Of a stretch of DNA of 64,000 nucleotides, positions 18,431 through 27,707 are shown piece after piece (the first letter of the stretch is position 1; each line of letters opens with the position of its first letter). The translations under genes and the position numbers were made by a program. Source of the DNA: Rubellimicrobium aerolatum (GTDB lineage: Bacteria > Pseudomonadota > Alphaproteobacteria > Rhodobacterales > Rhodobacteraceae); contig NZ_JAGGJP010000009.1 of NCBI RefSeq assembly GCF_017872975.1, positions 1 to 64,000 of the forward strand. Reading direction: 5' to 3'. Under the pieces are notes generated by a model. That model was not told the origin of the DNA, ran no database searches, and saw nothing but the letters and a program-made list of their open reading frames with translations.

Positions 18431-19282
18431 ATGCCCACGCTCCTGTCCTTCGGCCACGGCTATTCGGCCCGCGCGCTGGCGCGGCTCCTGATCCCGCGCG
18501 GCTGGCGGGTGATCGGCACAGTCCGGGGAGAGGACCGCCGGGCCGGGATCGCCGCCGAGGGGGTGGAGGGCGTGGTCTGGCCGGGCGCGGACATGGGGCC
18601 GCTGCTGGACGAGGCCACGCATCTGCTGACCTCGGTGGCCCCGGACGAGGGCGGCGACCCGGTGCTGCGCGCCTGGGGGGGGGAGATCGCGGCGCGGGCC
18701 GGGCGGCTCGACTGGGCGGGGTATCTCTCCACCACCGGGGTCTATGGCGACCACGCGGGCGGCTGGGTGGACGAGGACAGCCCGCTGGCCCCCGCCACCC
18801 GGCGCGGGCGGCTGCGGGTCGAGGCCGAGGCGGCGTGGCGGGCGATCCCCGGCCTGCCGCTGCACGTGTTCCGGCTGGCGGGCATCTACGGGCCGGGGCG
18901 CGGGCCGTTCGAGAAGGTGCGGCAGGGCACGGCGCGGCGGATCGTCAAGCCGGGGCAGATGTTCTCGCGCATCCACGTCGAGGACATCGCGCGGGTGCTG
19001 CTGGCCTCCATCGAGCGGCCGAATCCGGGCGCGGCCTACAACGTCTGCGACGACGACCCCGCGCCGCCCGAGGACGTGATCGCCCATGCGGCGGTGCTGC
19101 TGGGCCGACCGGTGCCGGAGGCCGAGGACTTCGCCACCGCCGAGATGACGCCCATGGCGCGGAGCTTCTACGCCGAGAGCAAGCGCGTGCGGAACGACCG
19201 CATCAAGCGCGAGCTGGGCGTACGGCTGCTGTATCCCGATTACCAGACCGGGCTGGCCGCGCTGCTGGCAGCGGGGGAGTGA
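18431..19282 (+). CDS. NAD-dependent epimerase/dehydratase family protein (YeeZ-like)
   Basis: A 283-residue Rossmann-fold protein of the extended SDR class. It begins LLSFGHGYSARALARLLIPR with a Gly-x-Gly-x-x-Ala cofactor loop. It keeps YLSTTGVYGDHAGGWVDEDS (residues typical of the YeeZ/NAD-epimerase group), the LAGIYGPGRGPF loop, and HVEDIARVLLASIE with GAAYNVCDDDPAPPEDVI near the C-terminus. The substrate is unknown; these proteins are distant relatives of nucleotide-sugar epimerases. The start at 18431 is preferred over the upstream TTG at 18395, because the extra 12 residues are not family-like. Confidence 0.85.
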   Translation: MPTLLSFGHGYSARALARLLIPRGWRVIGTVRGEDRRAGIAAEGVEGVVWPGADMGPLLDEATHLLTSVAPDEGGDPVLRAWGGEIAARAGRLDWAGYLSTTGVYGDHAGGWVDEDSPLAPATRRGRLRVEAEAAWRAIPGLPLHVFRLAGIYGPGRGPFEKVRQGTARRIVKPGQMFSRIHVEDIARVLLASIERPNPGAAYNVCDDDPAPPEDVIAHAAVLLGRPVPEAEDFATAEMTPMARSFYAESKRVRNDRIKRELGVRLLYPDYQTGLAALLAAGE

Positions 19283-19492
19283 CATTCCCGCATCCCGTTC
19301 TCACGGCGTCGTGAGACTTTTCGCGATCGGGGGGTTGAAGCCTGCCGCGCCCTGTCCATATTCGACCCTGCGGACCGGGCCCCTCTGACGACCTCGCGTC
19401 GTGATGTCGGACCGCATCGAGCGCGCTCGGTGTGTTGGCCCATTCTGTCCGACCTCCGATGCGCGATGGATGCAATGCTGCGCGAGGTTGCT

Positions 19493-20494
19493 ATGGAATT
19501 CCTTCTGTTACTCTGGCTGGGCAAGCCGATCTGGATGTGGCTGCTGTTCGTCGGCATCGTCGTCGCGCTGCTGGTCTTCGACCTGGGCGTGCTGCACAAG
19601 GACGACCACGAGATCGGCGTGGGGGAGAGCCTGAAGCTCTCGGCCATGTACATCGCCATGGGCGTGCTGTTCGCCGGCTTCGTCTGGTGGCAGATCGGCG
19701 CGGAGGAGTCGAAGCTCTACCTGACCGCCTTCGTGGTCGAGAAGACGCTGGCGATGGACAACGTCTTCGTCATCGCGATGATCTTCGGCTATTTCGCCAT
19801 CCCCCGCGAATACCAGCATCGCGTGCTGTTCTGGGGCATCCTGGGCGTGATCCTGCTGCGGGCCATCATGATCGGCCTGGGGGCGACGCTGGTCGCGCAA
19901 TACGGCTGGGTCCTCTACATCTTCGCCGTCTTCCTGATCTTCACGGGCATCAAGATGATGTTCGCGGGCGACCACGAGATGGACATCTCGAAGAACCCGG
20001 TCCTGAAGTTCCTCAAGCGGCGGATGAACGTCACCGAGGAGCTGCACGGCAACAGCTTCTTCGTCCGCAAGCCTGACGCGAGCGGCAAGCTGGTGCGCTT
20101 CGCGACGCCGCTGTTCCTGGCGCTGGTGCTGATCGAGATCGCGGACGTGATCTTCGCCGTGGACTCGGTGCCGGCGGTGTTCGCGATCACGGCGGACCCG
20201 TTCATCGTCTACACGTCGAACATCTTTGCGATCCTGGGCCTGCGGGCGCTGTATTTCGCGCTGGCGGCGATCATCCACCGCTTCCACTACCTGAAGTATG
20301 CGCTGTCGATCCTGCTGGTGTTCATCGGGTCCAAGATCTTCGTGGCCGACCTGATGGGCTGGGAGAAGTTCCCCGCCGCCTGGTCGCTGGGCATCACCTT
20401 CGCGATCCTCGGCGCGGGCGTGGCGTTCTCCCTGTGGAAGACGCGCGGCGGGAACCACGACGGGCACGACGGGAAGGCCGTGGTGGCGGAGTGA
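19493..20494 (+). CDS. TerC family integral membrane protein
   Basis: A 333-residue membrane protein with about nine helices. Family signatures are WMWLLFVGIVVALLVFDLGV, AFVVEKTLAMDNVFVIAMIF (about 77-96) with the acidic EK...D motif, and LALVLIEIADVIFAVDSVPA (about 209-228), where conserved acidic residues line the path of divalent ions. TerC/Alx proteins are implicated in metal-ion (manganese, calcium) export and in tellurite resistance. No ter operon partners are nearby, so a metal-homeostasis role is more likely than tellurite resistance. The ATG at 19493 follows a GCGAGG ribosome site. I looked for a yybP-ykoY manganese riboswitch in the 210-bp leader and did not find its motif. Confidence 0.93.
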   Translation: MEFLLLLWLGKPIWMWLLFVGIVVALLVFDLGVLHKDDHEIGVGESLKLSAMYIAMGVLFAGFVWWQIGAEESKLYLTAFVVEKTLAMDNVFVIAMIFGYFAIPREYQHRVLFWGILGVILLRAIMIGLGATLVAQYGWVLYIFAVFLIFTGIKMMFAGDHEMDISKNPVLKFLKRRMNVTEELHGNSFFVRKPDASGKLVRFATPLFLALVLIEIADVIFAVDSVPAVFAITADPFIVYTSNIFAILGLRALYFALAAIIHRFHYLKYALSILLVFIGSKIFVADLMGWEKFPAAWSLGITFAILGAGVAFSLWKTRGGNHDGHDGKAVVAE

Positions 20495-20518
20495 CGGTGG
20501 AGGCTTGATCCACGGGGG

Positions 20519-20552
20519 CGCCCGGGCCGAAGGGTCCGGGCGTTCTGCATTT
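20519..20552 (+). terminator. Probable intrinsic terminator after terC
   Basis: CGCCCGG (20519-20525) pairs with CCGGGCG (20536-20542), followed by TTCTGCATTT. It lies 25 bp beyond the terC stop and just before the convergent end of the Abi-like gene, so it could serve both. Confidence 0.6.
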
Positions 20553-20554
20553 AA

Positions 20555-21175
20555 CTAGGGCCTGCGCCGTAGGAGCGTCATGACCTCGGATTGGTCGCGA
20601 ATCCATGCGGCCTTGGCCGGGCTCATCCAGCCAATGAACTCCAGGCAACGGGCATGGTCGAGTGAGACATCGCGCCGGAAGATAGGCTCATGGTGGAAGA
20701 TGCGGTTGCGTAGATCGCGCAACTGCTCTCCCCTTCCATGCAGCGCCGCCCGATCCAGTCCGGCGGGCAAGTCGGGGAAACCTGCGGTGAGCGGCGTCCA
20801 TAGGTCCGCTTCATACTTGGGCAGAAGCGTGCCGACCCAGAAGCCGAAGCTGAGTTCGGCCGTCATCCGGCCACTGTCGGCCGCCTTCCCGCGCTCGGCC
20901 AAGGTGGCTTCGGCCCGCTTGATGATGCCGATGCCCTTCTTGCCGAGATGGTCCCGGAATGACGCGCTGCGCCACCATTGCGGGTCATAGGCCTGCACGA
21001 GCCGGGAAGCGACGCGGTTCCTGAGCGCAACCTCGGCGGCACCGAGGACGGGGTAGAAGGCCCCGCTGAGCCTCATGTTCCAGAAATATAGAAGAAGTGC
21101 CCGATGCTCATCGAATCCGGCAGCTTGAAGATAGGGGGCTAGTCGCTCATTCGAGATTATTTCCCGTAAACTCAC
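20555..21175 (-). CDS. Abi family protein (HEPN-type abortive infection-like)
   Basis: A 206-residue protein resembling the Abi_2/AbiD-AbiF group. Characteristic parts are LLLYFWNMRLSGAFYPVLGA and EVALRNRVASRLVQAYDPQW in the first half, SFGFWVGTLLPKYEADLW (about 107-124), and LRDLRNRIFHHEPIFRRDVS near 150-169. The RNRIFHH stretch fits the HEPN RNase motif R-x4-6-H, so it may cleave RNA upon phage infection. It begins with GTG and has no clear ribosome site. The gene and its upstream region are visibly AT-richer than the neighbours, a sign of horizontal transfer. There is no partner antitoxin or other defence gene beside it, so it appears as a solitary defence islet between terC and dxs. Confidence 0.75.
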   Translation of the reverse strand: MSLREIISNERLAPYLQAAGFDEHRALLLYFWNMRLSGAFYPVLGAAEVALRNRVASRLVQAYDPQWWRSASFRDHLGKKGIGIIKRAEATLAERGKAADSGRMTAELSFGFWVGTLLPKYEADLWTPLTAGFPDLPAGLDRAALHGRGEQLRDLRNRIFHHEPIFRRDVSLDHARCLEFIGWMSPAKAAWIRDQSEVMTLLRRRP

Positions 21176-21272
21176 AACAACTAGGACTTTCTACAGAATC
21201 TTGACTTCAGCATGGCATGGCGTTAAATGGAAAGCCGTCGAGGGCCACGTCAAGCCCTCAAACTACCTAGAG

Positions 21273-21306
21273 CCCCGCGACAGCCGACAGGCCCTCGCGG
21301 GGTTTC
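21273..21306 (-). terminator. Hairpin terminator downstream of dxs
   Basis: CCCCGCGA (21273-21280) pairs with TCGCGGGG (21295-21302), with an inner GCC/GGC pair in the loop. The structure lies just past the dxs stop on the minus strand. On the plus strand it is followed by TTTCGCAT, so it could work in either direction. Confidence 0.55.
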
Positions 21307-21313
21307 GCATATC

Positions 21314-23254
21314 TCAGGCCCTCTTCCCCAGCACCTTCGCGCCCAGCAGCTCCAGCACCTTGCGCTCGATGTCCTCGGCGTTCAGGCGGGCCTCGGCATA
21401 CATCTCGCTGGGGCTCGCGTGGTCGATGAAGGTGTCGGGGAGGGTCAGGCTGCGGAACTTGAGGCCGTGGTCGAAGAGGCCCTCGTCGGACAGGAGTTGC
21501 GCGACGTGGCTGCCGAAGCCGCCGACCGCGCCTTCCTCAATCGTCAGGAGGATGTCGTGGGTGCGGGCGAGGGACAGGATCAGGTCGCGGTCGAGGGGCT
21601 TGGCGAAGCGGGCGTCGGCGACGGTGGGGCGGATGCCTCGGGCTTCGAGGGACTCGGCGGCCTTGAGGGCCTCGGACAGGCGGGTGCCGAGGGATAGGAG
21701 GGCGACGCCCGAGCCCTCGCGGACGATTCGGCCTTTCCCGATCTCCAGGGGCGGGGCGGTCCAGTCGATCTCCACGCCGACGCCCTCGCCGCGCGGGAAG
21801 CGGAAGGCGATGGGGCCGGTGTCGTGGGCGGCGGCGGTCGTCACCATGCGGGCGAGTTCCGCCTCGTCCGCCGCCGCCATGACCACGAAGCCGGGGAGGT
21901 TCGCGAGGAAGGCCACGTCGAAGGACCCTGCGTGGGTCGCACCATCCGCGCCGACGAGGCCCGCGCGGTCGATGGCGAAGCGGACGGGAAGGCGCTGGAT
22001 CGCCACGTCGTGCACGATCTGGTCGTATCCGCGTTGCAGGAAGGTCGAGTAGATCGCGCAGAAGGGGCGCAGGCCCCCGGCGGCGAGGCCGGCGGAGAAG
22101 GTGACGGCGTGCTGCTCGGCGATGCCGACGTCGAAGCAGCGGTCGCTGAACCGGTCCATGAACTTGGACAGGCCGGTGCCGTCGGGCATGGCGGCGGTGA
22201 CGGCGACGATGCGGCGGTCCTTTTGGGCGGCGCGGATCAGGGCGTCGGCGAAGACCGAGGTGTAGGAGGGCGCGTTCGAGGCGGCCTTGGCCTGCGCGCC
22301 GGTGATGACATCGAACTTGGCGGTGGCGTGGCCCCGGTCAGCGGCGGCCTCGGCCGGGGCGTAGCCCTTGCCCTTGCGGGTGATGGCGTGGATCAGGACG
22401 GGCCCGGTCGCCCGCGCCTTGACGGTGCGGAGGACGGACAGGAGCTGGTCCATGTCGTGCCCGTCCACGGGGCCGACATAGGAGAAGCCGAGCTCGTCGA
22501 AGAGGGTGCCGTGGCCGACCGCGAGGTGCTTGAGGGCATCCTTGGCGCGCTTGGCGCCCTCGCGCAGCGGCTCGGGGAGAAGGTGGGCGGCGGCCTTGGC
22601 GGCGGCGCGGAGGTCCTGGAACGGGGCTCCGGCGTAGAGGCGGGTGAGGTAGGCGGACATCGCGCCGACGGGCGGGGCGATGGACATCTCGTTGTCGTTG
22701 AGGATCACGAATAGCCGCGTGCCGAGGTGGCCCGCGTTGTTCATCGCCTCATAGGCCATGCCCGCCGAGATGGAGCCGTCGCCGATCACGGCGATGCAGT
22801 CGCCAAGCCCGCAGTTGTCCGGGGGTTCCGCCCCGAGGTCGCGGGCCACGGCGAGGCCCAGGGCGGCGGAGATGGAGGTGGAGGAATGGGCCGCGCCGAA
22901 GGGGTCGTAGGGGGATTCGCTGCGCTTGGTGAAGCCCGACAGGCCGTCCTTCTGGCGCAGGGTGCGGATGCGGTCGCGGCGGCCCGTCAGGATCTTGTGC
23001 GGGTAGGCCTGGTGGCCCACGTCCCAGATCAGCCGGTCGCGCGGGGTGTCGAAGACCGCATGGAGCGCGACGGTCAGCTCCACCACGCCCAGGCCCGCGC
23101 CGAGGTGGCCGCCGGTGACGGAGACGGCGGAGATCGTCTCGGCCCGCAGCTCGTCGGCCACCTGCCGGAGCTGGGCGTCGGTGAGGGCCTTGAGGTCGCG
23201 GGGGTCGCGCACCCGGTCGAGGAGGGGGGTGCGGGGACGGGCGGGGTCGGTCAT
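21314..23254 (-). CDS. dxs: 1-deoxy-D-xylulose-5-phosphate synthase
   Basis: A 646-residue, full-length DXS. It joins pyruvate and glyceraldehyde 3-phosphate with thiamine diphosphate, the entry step of the MEP isoprenoid pathway. Key segments: [20 protein letters not shown] and [18 protein letters not shown] (about 47-99), the thiamine-diphosphate motif from [18 protein letters not shown] to a closing LNDNEMSI, the transketolase pyrimidine domain with [17 protein letters not shown] (about 372-388), and the C-terminal domain from [16 protein letters not shown]. It lies 4 bp after ispA in an operon with xseB and a deacetylase-like gene, so two isoprenoid genes are co-expressed. Confidence 0.97.
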   Translation of the reverse strand: MTDPARPRTPLLDRVRDPRDLKALTDAQLRQVADELRAETISAVSVTGGHLGAGLGVVELTVALHAVFDTPRDRLIWDVGHQAYPHKILTGRRDRIRTLRQKDGLSGFTKRSESPYDPFGAAHSSTSISAALGLAVARDLGAEPPDNCGLGDCIAVIGDGSISAGMAYEAMNNAGHLGTRLFVILNDNEMSIAPPVGAMSAYLTRLYAGAPFQDLRAAAKAAAHLLPEPLREGAKRAKDALKHLAVGHGTLFDELGFSYVGPVDGHDMDQLLSVLRTVKARATGPVLIHAITRKGKGYAPAEAAADRGHATAKFDVITGAQAKAASNAPSYTSVFADALIRAAQKDRRIVAVTAAMPDGTGLSKFMDRFSDRCFDVGIAEQHAVTFSAGLAAGGLRPFCAIYSTFLQRGYDQIVHDVAIQRLPVRFAIDRAGLVGADGATHAGSFDVAFLANLPGFVVMAAADEAELARMVTTAAAHDTGPIAFRFPRGEGVGVEIDWTAPPLEIGKGRIVREGSGVALLSLGTRLSEALKAAESLEARGIRPTVADARFAKPLDRDLILSLARTHDILLTIEEGAVGGFGSHVAQLLSDEGLFDHGLKFRSLTLPDTFIDHASPSEMYAEARLNAEDIERKVLELLGAKVLGKRA

Positions 23255-23258
23255 GTGT

Positions 23259-24161
23259 TCACTTCCGGCGGGTCGTGACGAAGCGGGCGGCCTCGCGCAG
23301 GGGGTCGGCGGCGGGGCCGAAGGGGTCGAGCGCGGCGCAGGCCTCCTCCGTCAGCGATCTGGCGCGGGCGCGGGCGGCGTCGAGCCCGAGGAGCGAGACG
23401 AAGGTGGCCTTGCCCCGGCCGGCGTCCTTGCCCGTGGCCTTGCCGACGGTGGCCGCGTCGCCCTCCACGTCGAGGAGGTCGTCGGCGATCTGGAAGGCGA
23501 GGCCGAGGGCGTCGCCGTAACGGAGGAAGGGCGCGGGATCGCCGCCCGCCATGCGCGCCCCGGCGGCGGCGGACCACGACAGGAGCGCGCCGGTCTTTTT
23601 CGCCTGGAGCGCGGTGATCTGGTCGAGGGTCAGCGGCGCGGGCGCGGTCTCGGCGGCGAGGTCGAGCGCCTGGCCGCCGACCATGCCCGCCACCCCGGCG
23701 GCGCGGGCGAGCGAGCCCATGAGGGCGACCTTGGCGCGGGCGGAGAGGGCGGCGTCGGCGATCAGCTCGAAGGCGAGGGATTGGAGCGCGTCGCCGGCGA
23801 GGACGGCGGTCGCCTCGTCCCATTTGCGGTGGACGGTGGGGCGGCCCCGGCGGAGGTCGTCGTCGTCCATGCAGGGGAGGTCGTCGTGGACCAGCGAATA
23901 GGCGTGCAGCGCCTCGATGGCGGCGGCGACGGGGGCGGCGGCGGGGTCGGCGACGCCGTGGAGGCGCCCGCCCGCCAGCACGAGGAAGGCGCGCAGGGCC
24001 TTGCCGCCCTCGCAGGCGTAGAGCATCGCCTGGGCCACGGGGCCCGGTTCGTCGGCGAGCGCCCGGCGCAGCTCCGCGTCCGCGAGGGCGCGGGCGTGGG
24101 ACAGGGCCGCGTCGAAGGGGGCGGGCCCTGCCGGGGCGGGGCGGAGGGCGCTGCCGGTCAT
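23259..24161 (-). CDS. ispA: Farnesyl/geranyl diphosphate synthase (polyprenyl synthetase)
   Basis: A 300-residue trans-prenyltransferase condensing isopentenyl diphosphate with allylic diphosphates. Both Asp-rich motifs are present: [20 protein letters not shown] (first, about residues 90-109, magnesium-binding) and [13 protein letters not shown] (second, about 212-224). [14 protein letters not shown] marks the IPP-binding region; the usual GKRLRP appears as GKALRA, a small deviation at a substrate-binding arginine. Also present are [20 protein letters not shown] and KTGALLSWS. The product length, most likely C15, is inferred from the family. It sits between xseB and dxs in the same transcript. 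Confidence 0.94.
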   Translation of the reverse strand: MTGSALRPAPAGPAPFDAALSHARALADAELRRALADEPGPVAQAMLYACEGGKALRAFLVLAGGRLHGVADPAAAPVAAAIEALHAYSLVHDDLPCMDDDDLRRGRPTVHRKWDEATAVLAGDALQSLAFELIADAALSARAKVALMGSLARAAGVAGMVGGQALDLAAETAPAPLTLDQITALQAKKTGALLSWSAAAGARMAGGDPAPFLRYGDALGLAFQIADDLLDVEGDAATVGKATGKDAGRGKATFVSLLGLDAARARARSLTEEACAALDPFGPAADPLREAARFVTTRRK

Positions 24162-24168
24162 GGGGGCG

Positions 24169-24411
24169 TCAGCCGGCGTCGAAGGGCTGGAGCCCGGCGG
24201 GCTGGCCGCCGTCGCCGAGGGTGATCCTCGACACCTTCTCCTCGGCCTCGGCGAGCTTGGCCTGGCAGCGGGCGCGCAGCTTGGCGCCGCGCTCGTAGAG
24301 CGAGATGGAGGCGTCGAGCGCGACGTCGCCGCGTTCGAGCTGGGTCACGACGGATTCGAGCTCGGCCAGGGCCTCCTCGAAGGTCATCTCCTCGACGGGT
24401 TTCTCGGTCAT
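24169..24411 (-). CDS. xseB: Exodeoxyribonuclease VII small subunit
   Basis: An 80-residue protein, normal length for XseB, which binds XseA to form the single-strand-specific exonuclease VII. The family signature is MTFEEALAELESVVTQLERG followed by LDASISLYERGAKLRARCQA, an antiparallel helical pair. The C-terminal 20 residues are variable. The ATG overlaps the stop of the deacetylase-like gene by 4 nt (ATGA). XseA is not in this window. The xseB-ispA-dxs order is widespread in bacteria. Confidence 0.93.
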   Translation of the reverse strand: MTEKPVEEMTFEEALAELESVVTQLERGDVALDASISLYERGAKLRARCQAKLAEAEEKVSRITLGDGGQPAGLQPFDAG

Positions 24412-25325
24412 CCCTGCCCTCCCAAGGCCTTGACATGAGCGGCCACGGAGTCCCGCAGCGCGGCGAGGTCATAGCCGCCTTCGAGGACGGACGCCACCCG
24501 GCCGCCGGCGTAGCGGTCGGCGACATCGCGCAGGCGCGAGGTGATGCGGCCGAAGTCGGCGGCGATGAGGCGGAGGCCGCCGAGGGGGTCGTCGGCGTGG
24601 GCGTCGAAGCCCGCCGAGATCAGCAGGAGGTCGGGGCGGTGGGCGTCGAGGCGGGGGAGGATGATGTCGGTGAGCACGCGGTCGTAGGCGGCGCCGTCGG
24701 TCCCGGCGAAAAGGAGGAGGTTCAGGACGGAGCCGTGGGGGCCGGTGTCCGTGGCCTCTCCGGTGCCGGGCCAGAGCGGGGACTGGTGGGTGGAGACGAA
24801 GAGGATGCGGGGATCGTCCTCGACCAGCGCCTGGGTGCCGTTGCCGTGGTGCACGTCGAAATCGACGATGGCGACGCGGCTCGCGCCGTGGTGGTCGATG
24901 GCGCGGCGGGCGGCCAGCGCGACGTTGCCGAAGAGGCAGAAGCCCATGGGCGTGCGGGCGAGCGCGTGGTGGCCGGGGGGCCGGGTGGCGGCGAAGGCGG
25001 TGCGGTGCGCGCCGGTCATCACGCGGTCGGTGGCGCGGAGGGCCGCGCCGGCGGCCAAGCGGGCGGCGCGGACGGAGCCGGGGGAGAGCCAGGTGTCGGC
25101 GTCGAGGGGGGTCTCGCCCTCGCGCGGCTCCTTGGACCTCAGGGCATCGAGGTAGGCCTGGGGGTGGAGGGGGAGGAGATCGGCGTCGGTGGCCTCGGTG
25201 GCCTCCTCGCGCGTGAGGGGGAGGGTGGCGAGGCCGGCCAGCGCGGCGGCGTGGCGCTCGGGCCGCTCGGGGTGCCCCTTGGGCGGGCGGTGGCGGGCGC
25301 AGTCGGGGTGGGTGAGGAGGAGCAT
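24408..25325 (-). CDS. Histone deacetylase family protein (acetoin utilisation AcuC/acetylpolyamine amidohydrolase-like)
   Basis: A 305-residue zinc amidohydrolase of the class II HDAC-like bacterial group that removes acetyl groups from polyamines or proteins. Active-site segments are ATRPPGHHALARTPMGFCLF (paired His, about residues 127-146), RVAIVDFDVHHGNGTQALVE (Asp/His zinc ligands), FVSTHQSPLWPGTG and LLISAGFDAHADDPLGGLRL (Asp ligand). A final VLEGGYDLAALRDSVAAHV is typical. I start at 25325 (MLLLTHPDC) since the 12 upstream residues are mostly prolines. It is the first gene of the operon leading to xseB, ispA and dxs. The substrate is not determinable. Confidence 0.92.
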   Translation of the reverse strand: MLLLTHPDCARHRPPKGHPERPERHAAALAGLATLPLTREEATEATDADLLPLHPQAYLDALRSKEPREGETPLDADTWLSPGSVRAARLAAGAALRATDRVMTGAHRTAFAATRPPGHHALARTPMGFCLFGNVALAARRAIDHHGASRVAIVDFDVHHGNGTQALVEDDPRILFVSTHQSPLWPGTGEATDTGPHGSVLNLLLFAGTDGAAYDRVLTDIILPRLDAHRPDLLLISAGFDAHADDPLGGLRLIAADFGRITSRLRDVADRYAGGRVASVLEGGYDLAALRDSVAAHVKALGGQG

Positions 25326-25400
25326 GGGGGGAGGATGGGCCGGAGGCGGGGGCGGGCGCAAGCGAGGGCGGAGGCCGGGCGGGAGGTTCCGCCGATGGGT

Positions 25401-26105
25401 TCAGTCCGTCGCCAGCCGATAGCCCGCGCCGCGCACGGTCTGGAGGTAGCGCGGCTGGCGGGGGTCGGGCTCGATCTTGCGGCGGAGGCGGGTGATCTGC
25501 ACGTCCACGGCGCGCTCCTGCACTGGGGAGGGGGAGCCGCCGGCCTCCTCGATCAGGCGGGTACGGGTGACGGTCGCGCCGGGGTCGGCGGCGAGGATGC
25601 GCATGAGGCCGGCCTCGGTGGCGGTGAGGCGCAGGGGCTCGCCCTCGTCGCGGCTCAGCTCGCCGCGTTCCACGTCGTAGGTCATGGGGCCGAGGCGGAG
25701 GAGCCTGGGCAGGGCGGGGGGCGGGGCGGCGGGCTCGGGCGCGGCGCGGCGGAGGATGGCGTTGATGCGGAGCAGGAGCTCCTTGGGGTCGAAGGGCTTG
25801 GGGAGGTAGTCGTCGGCCCCGGCCTCCAGCCCCCGGATGCGGTCCCCGGTCTCGCCCCGCGCGGTGAGGAGGAGGACGGGGACGCGGAGGCGCGCGCGGA
25901 GGTCGCGGCAGAAGGACAGGCCGTCCTCGCCCGGCATCATCACGTCGAGCACGAGGAGGTCGAAGGCGAGGCCAGTCAGGAGCCGGCGGGCGCGGGCGGC
26001 GTCGGGGACGGCGGTGACGAGGAAGCCGTTCTTGCGGAGGAACTTGCTCAGAAGGATGCGGATGCGCTCGTCGTCGTCCACGACGAGGAGGTGGGGGGTC
26101 TCCAC
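25401..26105 (-). CDS. petR: OmpR-family response regulator, PetR-type
   Basis: A 234-residue two-domain regulator. The receiver (about 1-120) has the acidic pair VVDDDERI, phosphoacceptor Asp in LLVLDVMMPGEDG, and conserved Lys in DDYLPKPFDPKELL. The C-terminal winged helix (about 135-232) shows LTATEAGLMRILAADPG, VDVQITRLRRKIEPDPRQPR and QTVRGAGYRL. It begins with GTG one base after the MarR-family gene stop. In Rhodobacter capsulatus the petP-petR pair (MarR-type plus OmpR-type) is needed for cytochrome bc1 production, and the same pair beside ilvE supports this name. No cognate histidine kinase is adjacent. Confidence 0.85.
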   Translation of the reverse strand: METPHLLVVDDDERIRILLSKFLRKNGFLVTAVPDAARARRLLTGLAFDLLVLDVMMPGEDGLSFCRDLRARLRVPVLLLTARGETGDRIRGLEAGADDYLPKPFDPKELLLRINAILRRAAPEPAAPPPALPRLLRLGPMTYDVERGELSRDEGEPLRLTATEAGLMRILAADPGATVTRTRLIEEAGGSPSPVQERAVDVQITRLRRKIEPDPRQPRYLQTVRGAGYRLATD

Positions 26106-26106
26106 G

Positions 26107-26616
26107 TCAGCGGCCCCCCGCCTTGGCGTCGCCGTCGAACTGGCGGCGCATCTCGGGGTCCATCATGGCTTCGAGCACCTGCCGGAAGCCCTGGACGGCC
26201 TGCGGACCCGCCGCGCGGTAGGCGGCGCGCATCCGGTCGCGCTGCGCCTCGGAGAGCGCGCGTTCGAGGGCCACCCCCTTCTCCGTCAGGTGCAGGTGAC
26301 GCTCGCGCCGGTCCTCGCGGCCGACGCGGGCCTCCACGAGGCCGTCCTCCATCAGGCGGCGCAGGACGCGGTTCAGGGACTGCTTGGTGACGCCCAAGAT
26401 GTCGAGGAGGTTGCCGACGGTGGTGCCGGGGCTGCGCTGGATGAAGTGGAGCGCGCGGTGATGGGCGCGGCCGTAATCCTGTTCGTCGAGGATGCGGTCG
26501 GGCGCGGCCGTGAAGCCGCGATAGGCGAAGAACATCGCCTCGATGCCTTTCCGAAGCTGCTCGTCCGTCAGGTAGAGGAGCCCGTGCCCCCCCTGCGGTC
26601 CCGGTCGCTCGGCCAT
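26107..26616 (-). CDS. petP: MarR-family transcriptional regulator, PetP-type
   Basis: A 169-residue winged-helix regulator. The DNA-binding core is AHHRALHFIQRSPGTTVGNL (about 51-70), LLDILGVTKQSLNRVLRRLM as recognition helices, and the wing EDGLVEARVGREDRRERHLH. The extended C-terminal helix (ALSEAQRDRMRAAYRAAGP onwards) would form the dimer interface. It is encoded directly upstream of the OmpR-type regulator, as in R. capsulatus petPR. Its 139-bp divergent spacer to ilvE includes a TTGACA (near 26656) and is an obvious place for autoregulation. Ligand unknown. Confidence 0.85.
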   Translation of the reverse strand: MAERPGPQGGHGLLYLTDEQLRKGIEAMFFAYRGFTAAPDRILDEQDYGRAHHRALHFIQRSPGTTVGNLLDILGVTKQSLNRVLRRLMEDGLVEARVGREDRRERHLHLTEKGVALERALSEAQRDRMRAAYRAAGPQAVQGFRQVLEAMMDPEMRRQFDGDAKAGGR

Positions 26617-26755
26617 GCGTTCCCCTCATGCTTGGGCTGCAAGATACGTCAGCCTTGTTGACACTCCAAGCCCCCGCTGATAGCCGATTGCCCGAAGCGC
26701 GCAACATTATGTCCGCTTTGGACCAAATCACGACAGAAATGGCAAGGAGGCTGAC

Positions 26756-27625
26756 ATGGCCGGGGCCTACGACGACCGCGACGGGTGGATCTGGATGGAC
26801 GGCACGCTCGTGCCGTGGCGCGAGGCGACCGTGCACGTGCTGACCCACGCGCTCCACTACGCCTCGGCGGTGTTCGAGGGGGAGCGGTGCTATTCGGGGC
26901 GCATCTTCAAGGGGCCTGAGCATTCGCGGCGGCTGATCCGGTCGGCGGAGCTGCTGGACATGGAGGTGCCGTTCTCGGCCGAGGAGATCGACGCGGCCAA
27001 GGACGCGATGCTGACGGCGAACGGCTGGACGGACGCCTATGTGCGGGTCATCGCGTGGCGCGGGTCGGGCGAGGACATGGGCGTGTCGGCGCGGCGCAAC
27101 CCGGTGCGGCTGGCGGTCGCGGGCTGGGAGTGGGGCAACTACTACGGCGACGCCAAGACGCAGGGCGCGAAGCTCGACATCGCGAAGTGGCGGCGGCCGT
27201 CGCCGGAGACGATCCCGTCCGAGGCGAAGGCGGCGGGCCTTTACATGATCTGCACGATGAGCAAGCACGCGGCCGAGGCCAAGGGCTGCTCGGACGCGAT
27301 GATGCTGGATTATCGCGGGTATGTGGCCGAGGCGACGGGGGCCAACATCTTCTTCGTCAAGGACGGCGAGGTGCACACGCCGCTGGCCGACTGCTTCCTG
27401 AACGGGATCACCCGGCAGACCGTCATCGGGATGCTGGAGGACCGGCAGGTGAAGGTGCACCAGCGGCACATCCTGCCATCGGAGCTGGAGGGCTTCGAGC
27501 AGTGCTGGCTGACCGGGACCGCCGCCGAGGTGACGCCGGTGGGGCAGATCGGCGAGTTCCGGTTCGAGGTGGGGCGGATGGTGCAGGACGTGGCCACGGC
27601 CTACGAGAGGCTGGTGCGCGCCTGA
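26756..27625 (+). CDS. ilvE: Branched-chain amino acid aminotransferase
   Basis: A 289-residue class IV PLP aminotransferase interconverting leucine, isoleucine and valine with their 2-oxo acids. Features: HALHYASAVFEGERCYSGRI near the N-terminus, TYR-/Arg-rich VRVIAWRGSGEDMG, the PLP lysine in SEAKAAGLYMICTMSKHAAE (near residue 155-165), DAMMLDYRGYVAEATGANIF (class IV signature) and FLNGITRQTVIGMLE. The start follows a strong AAGGAGG. It is divergent from petP-petR, a recurring arrangement in Rhodobacterales. Confidence 0.95.
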   Translation: MAGAYDDRDGWIWMDGTLVPWREATVHVLTHALHYASAVFEGERCYSGRIFKGPEHSRRLIRSAELLDMEVPFSAEEIDAAKDAMLTANGWTDAYVRVIAWRGSGEDMGVSARRNPVRLAVAGWEWGNYYGDAKTQGAKLDIAKWRRPSPETIPSEAKAAGLYMICTMSKHAAEAKGCSDAMMLDYRGYVAEATGANIFFVKDGEVHTPLADCFLNGITRQTVIGMLEDRQVKVHQRHILPSELEGFEQCWLTGTAAEVTPVGQIGEFRFEVGRMVQDVATAYERLVRA

Positions 27626-27707
27626 CGCGGGACTTGTGCGCCTGACGCGACGGAACACGGCGCGTCCTTCGTTGTTGCCCTGAAAGCGCGTTCCGCTTCG
27701 GGCGATC

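Noticed and set aside
19283-19492. yybP-ykoY manganese riboswitch before terC
   Set aside because: The conserved riboswitch core sequences could not be found in the leader.
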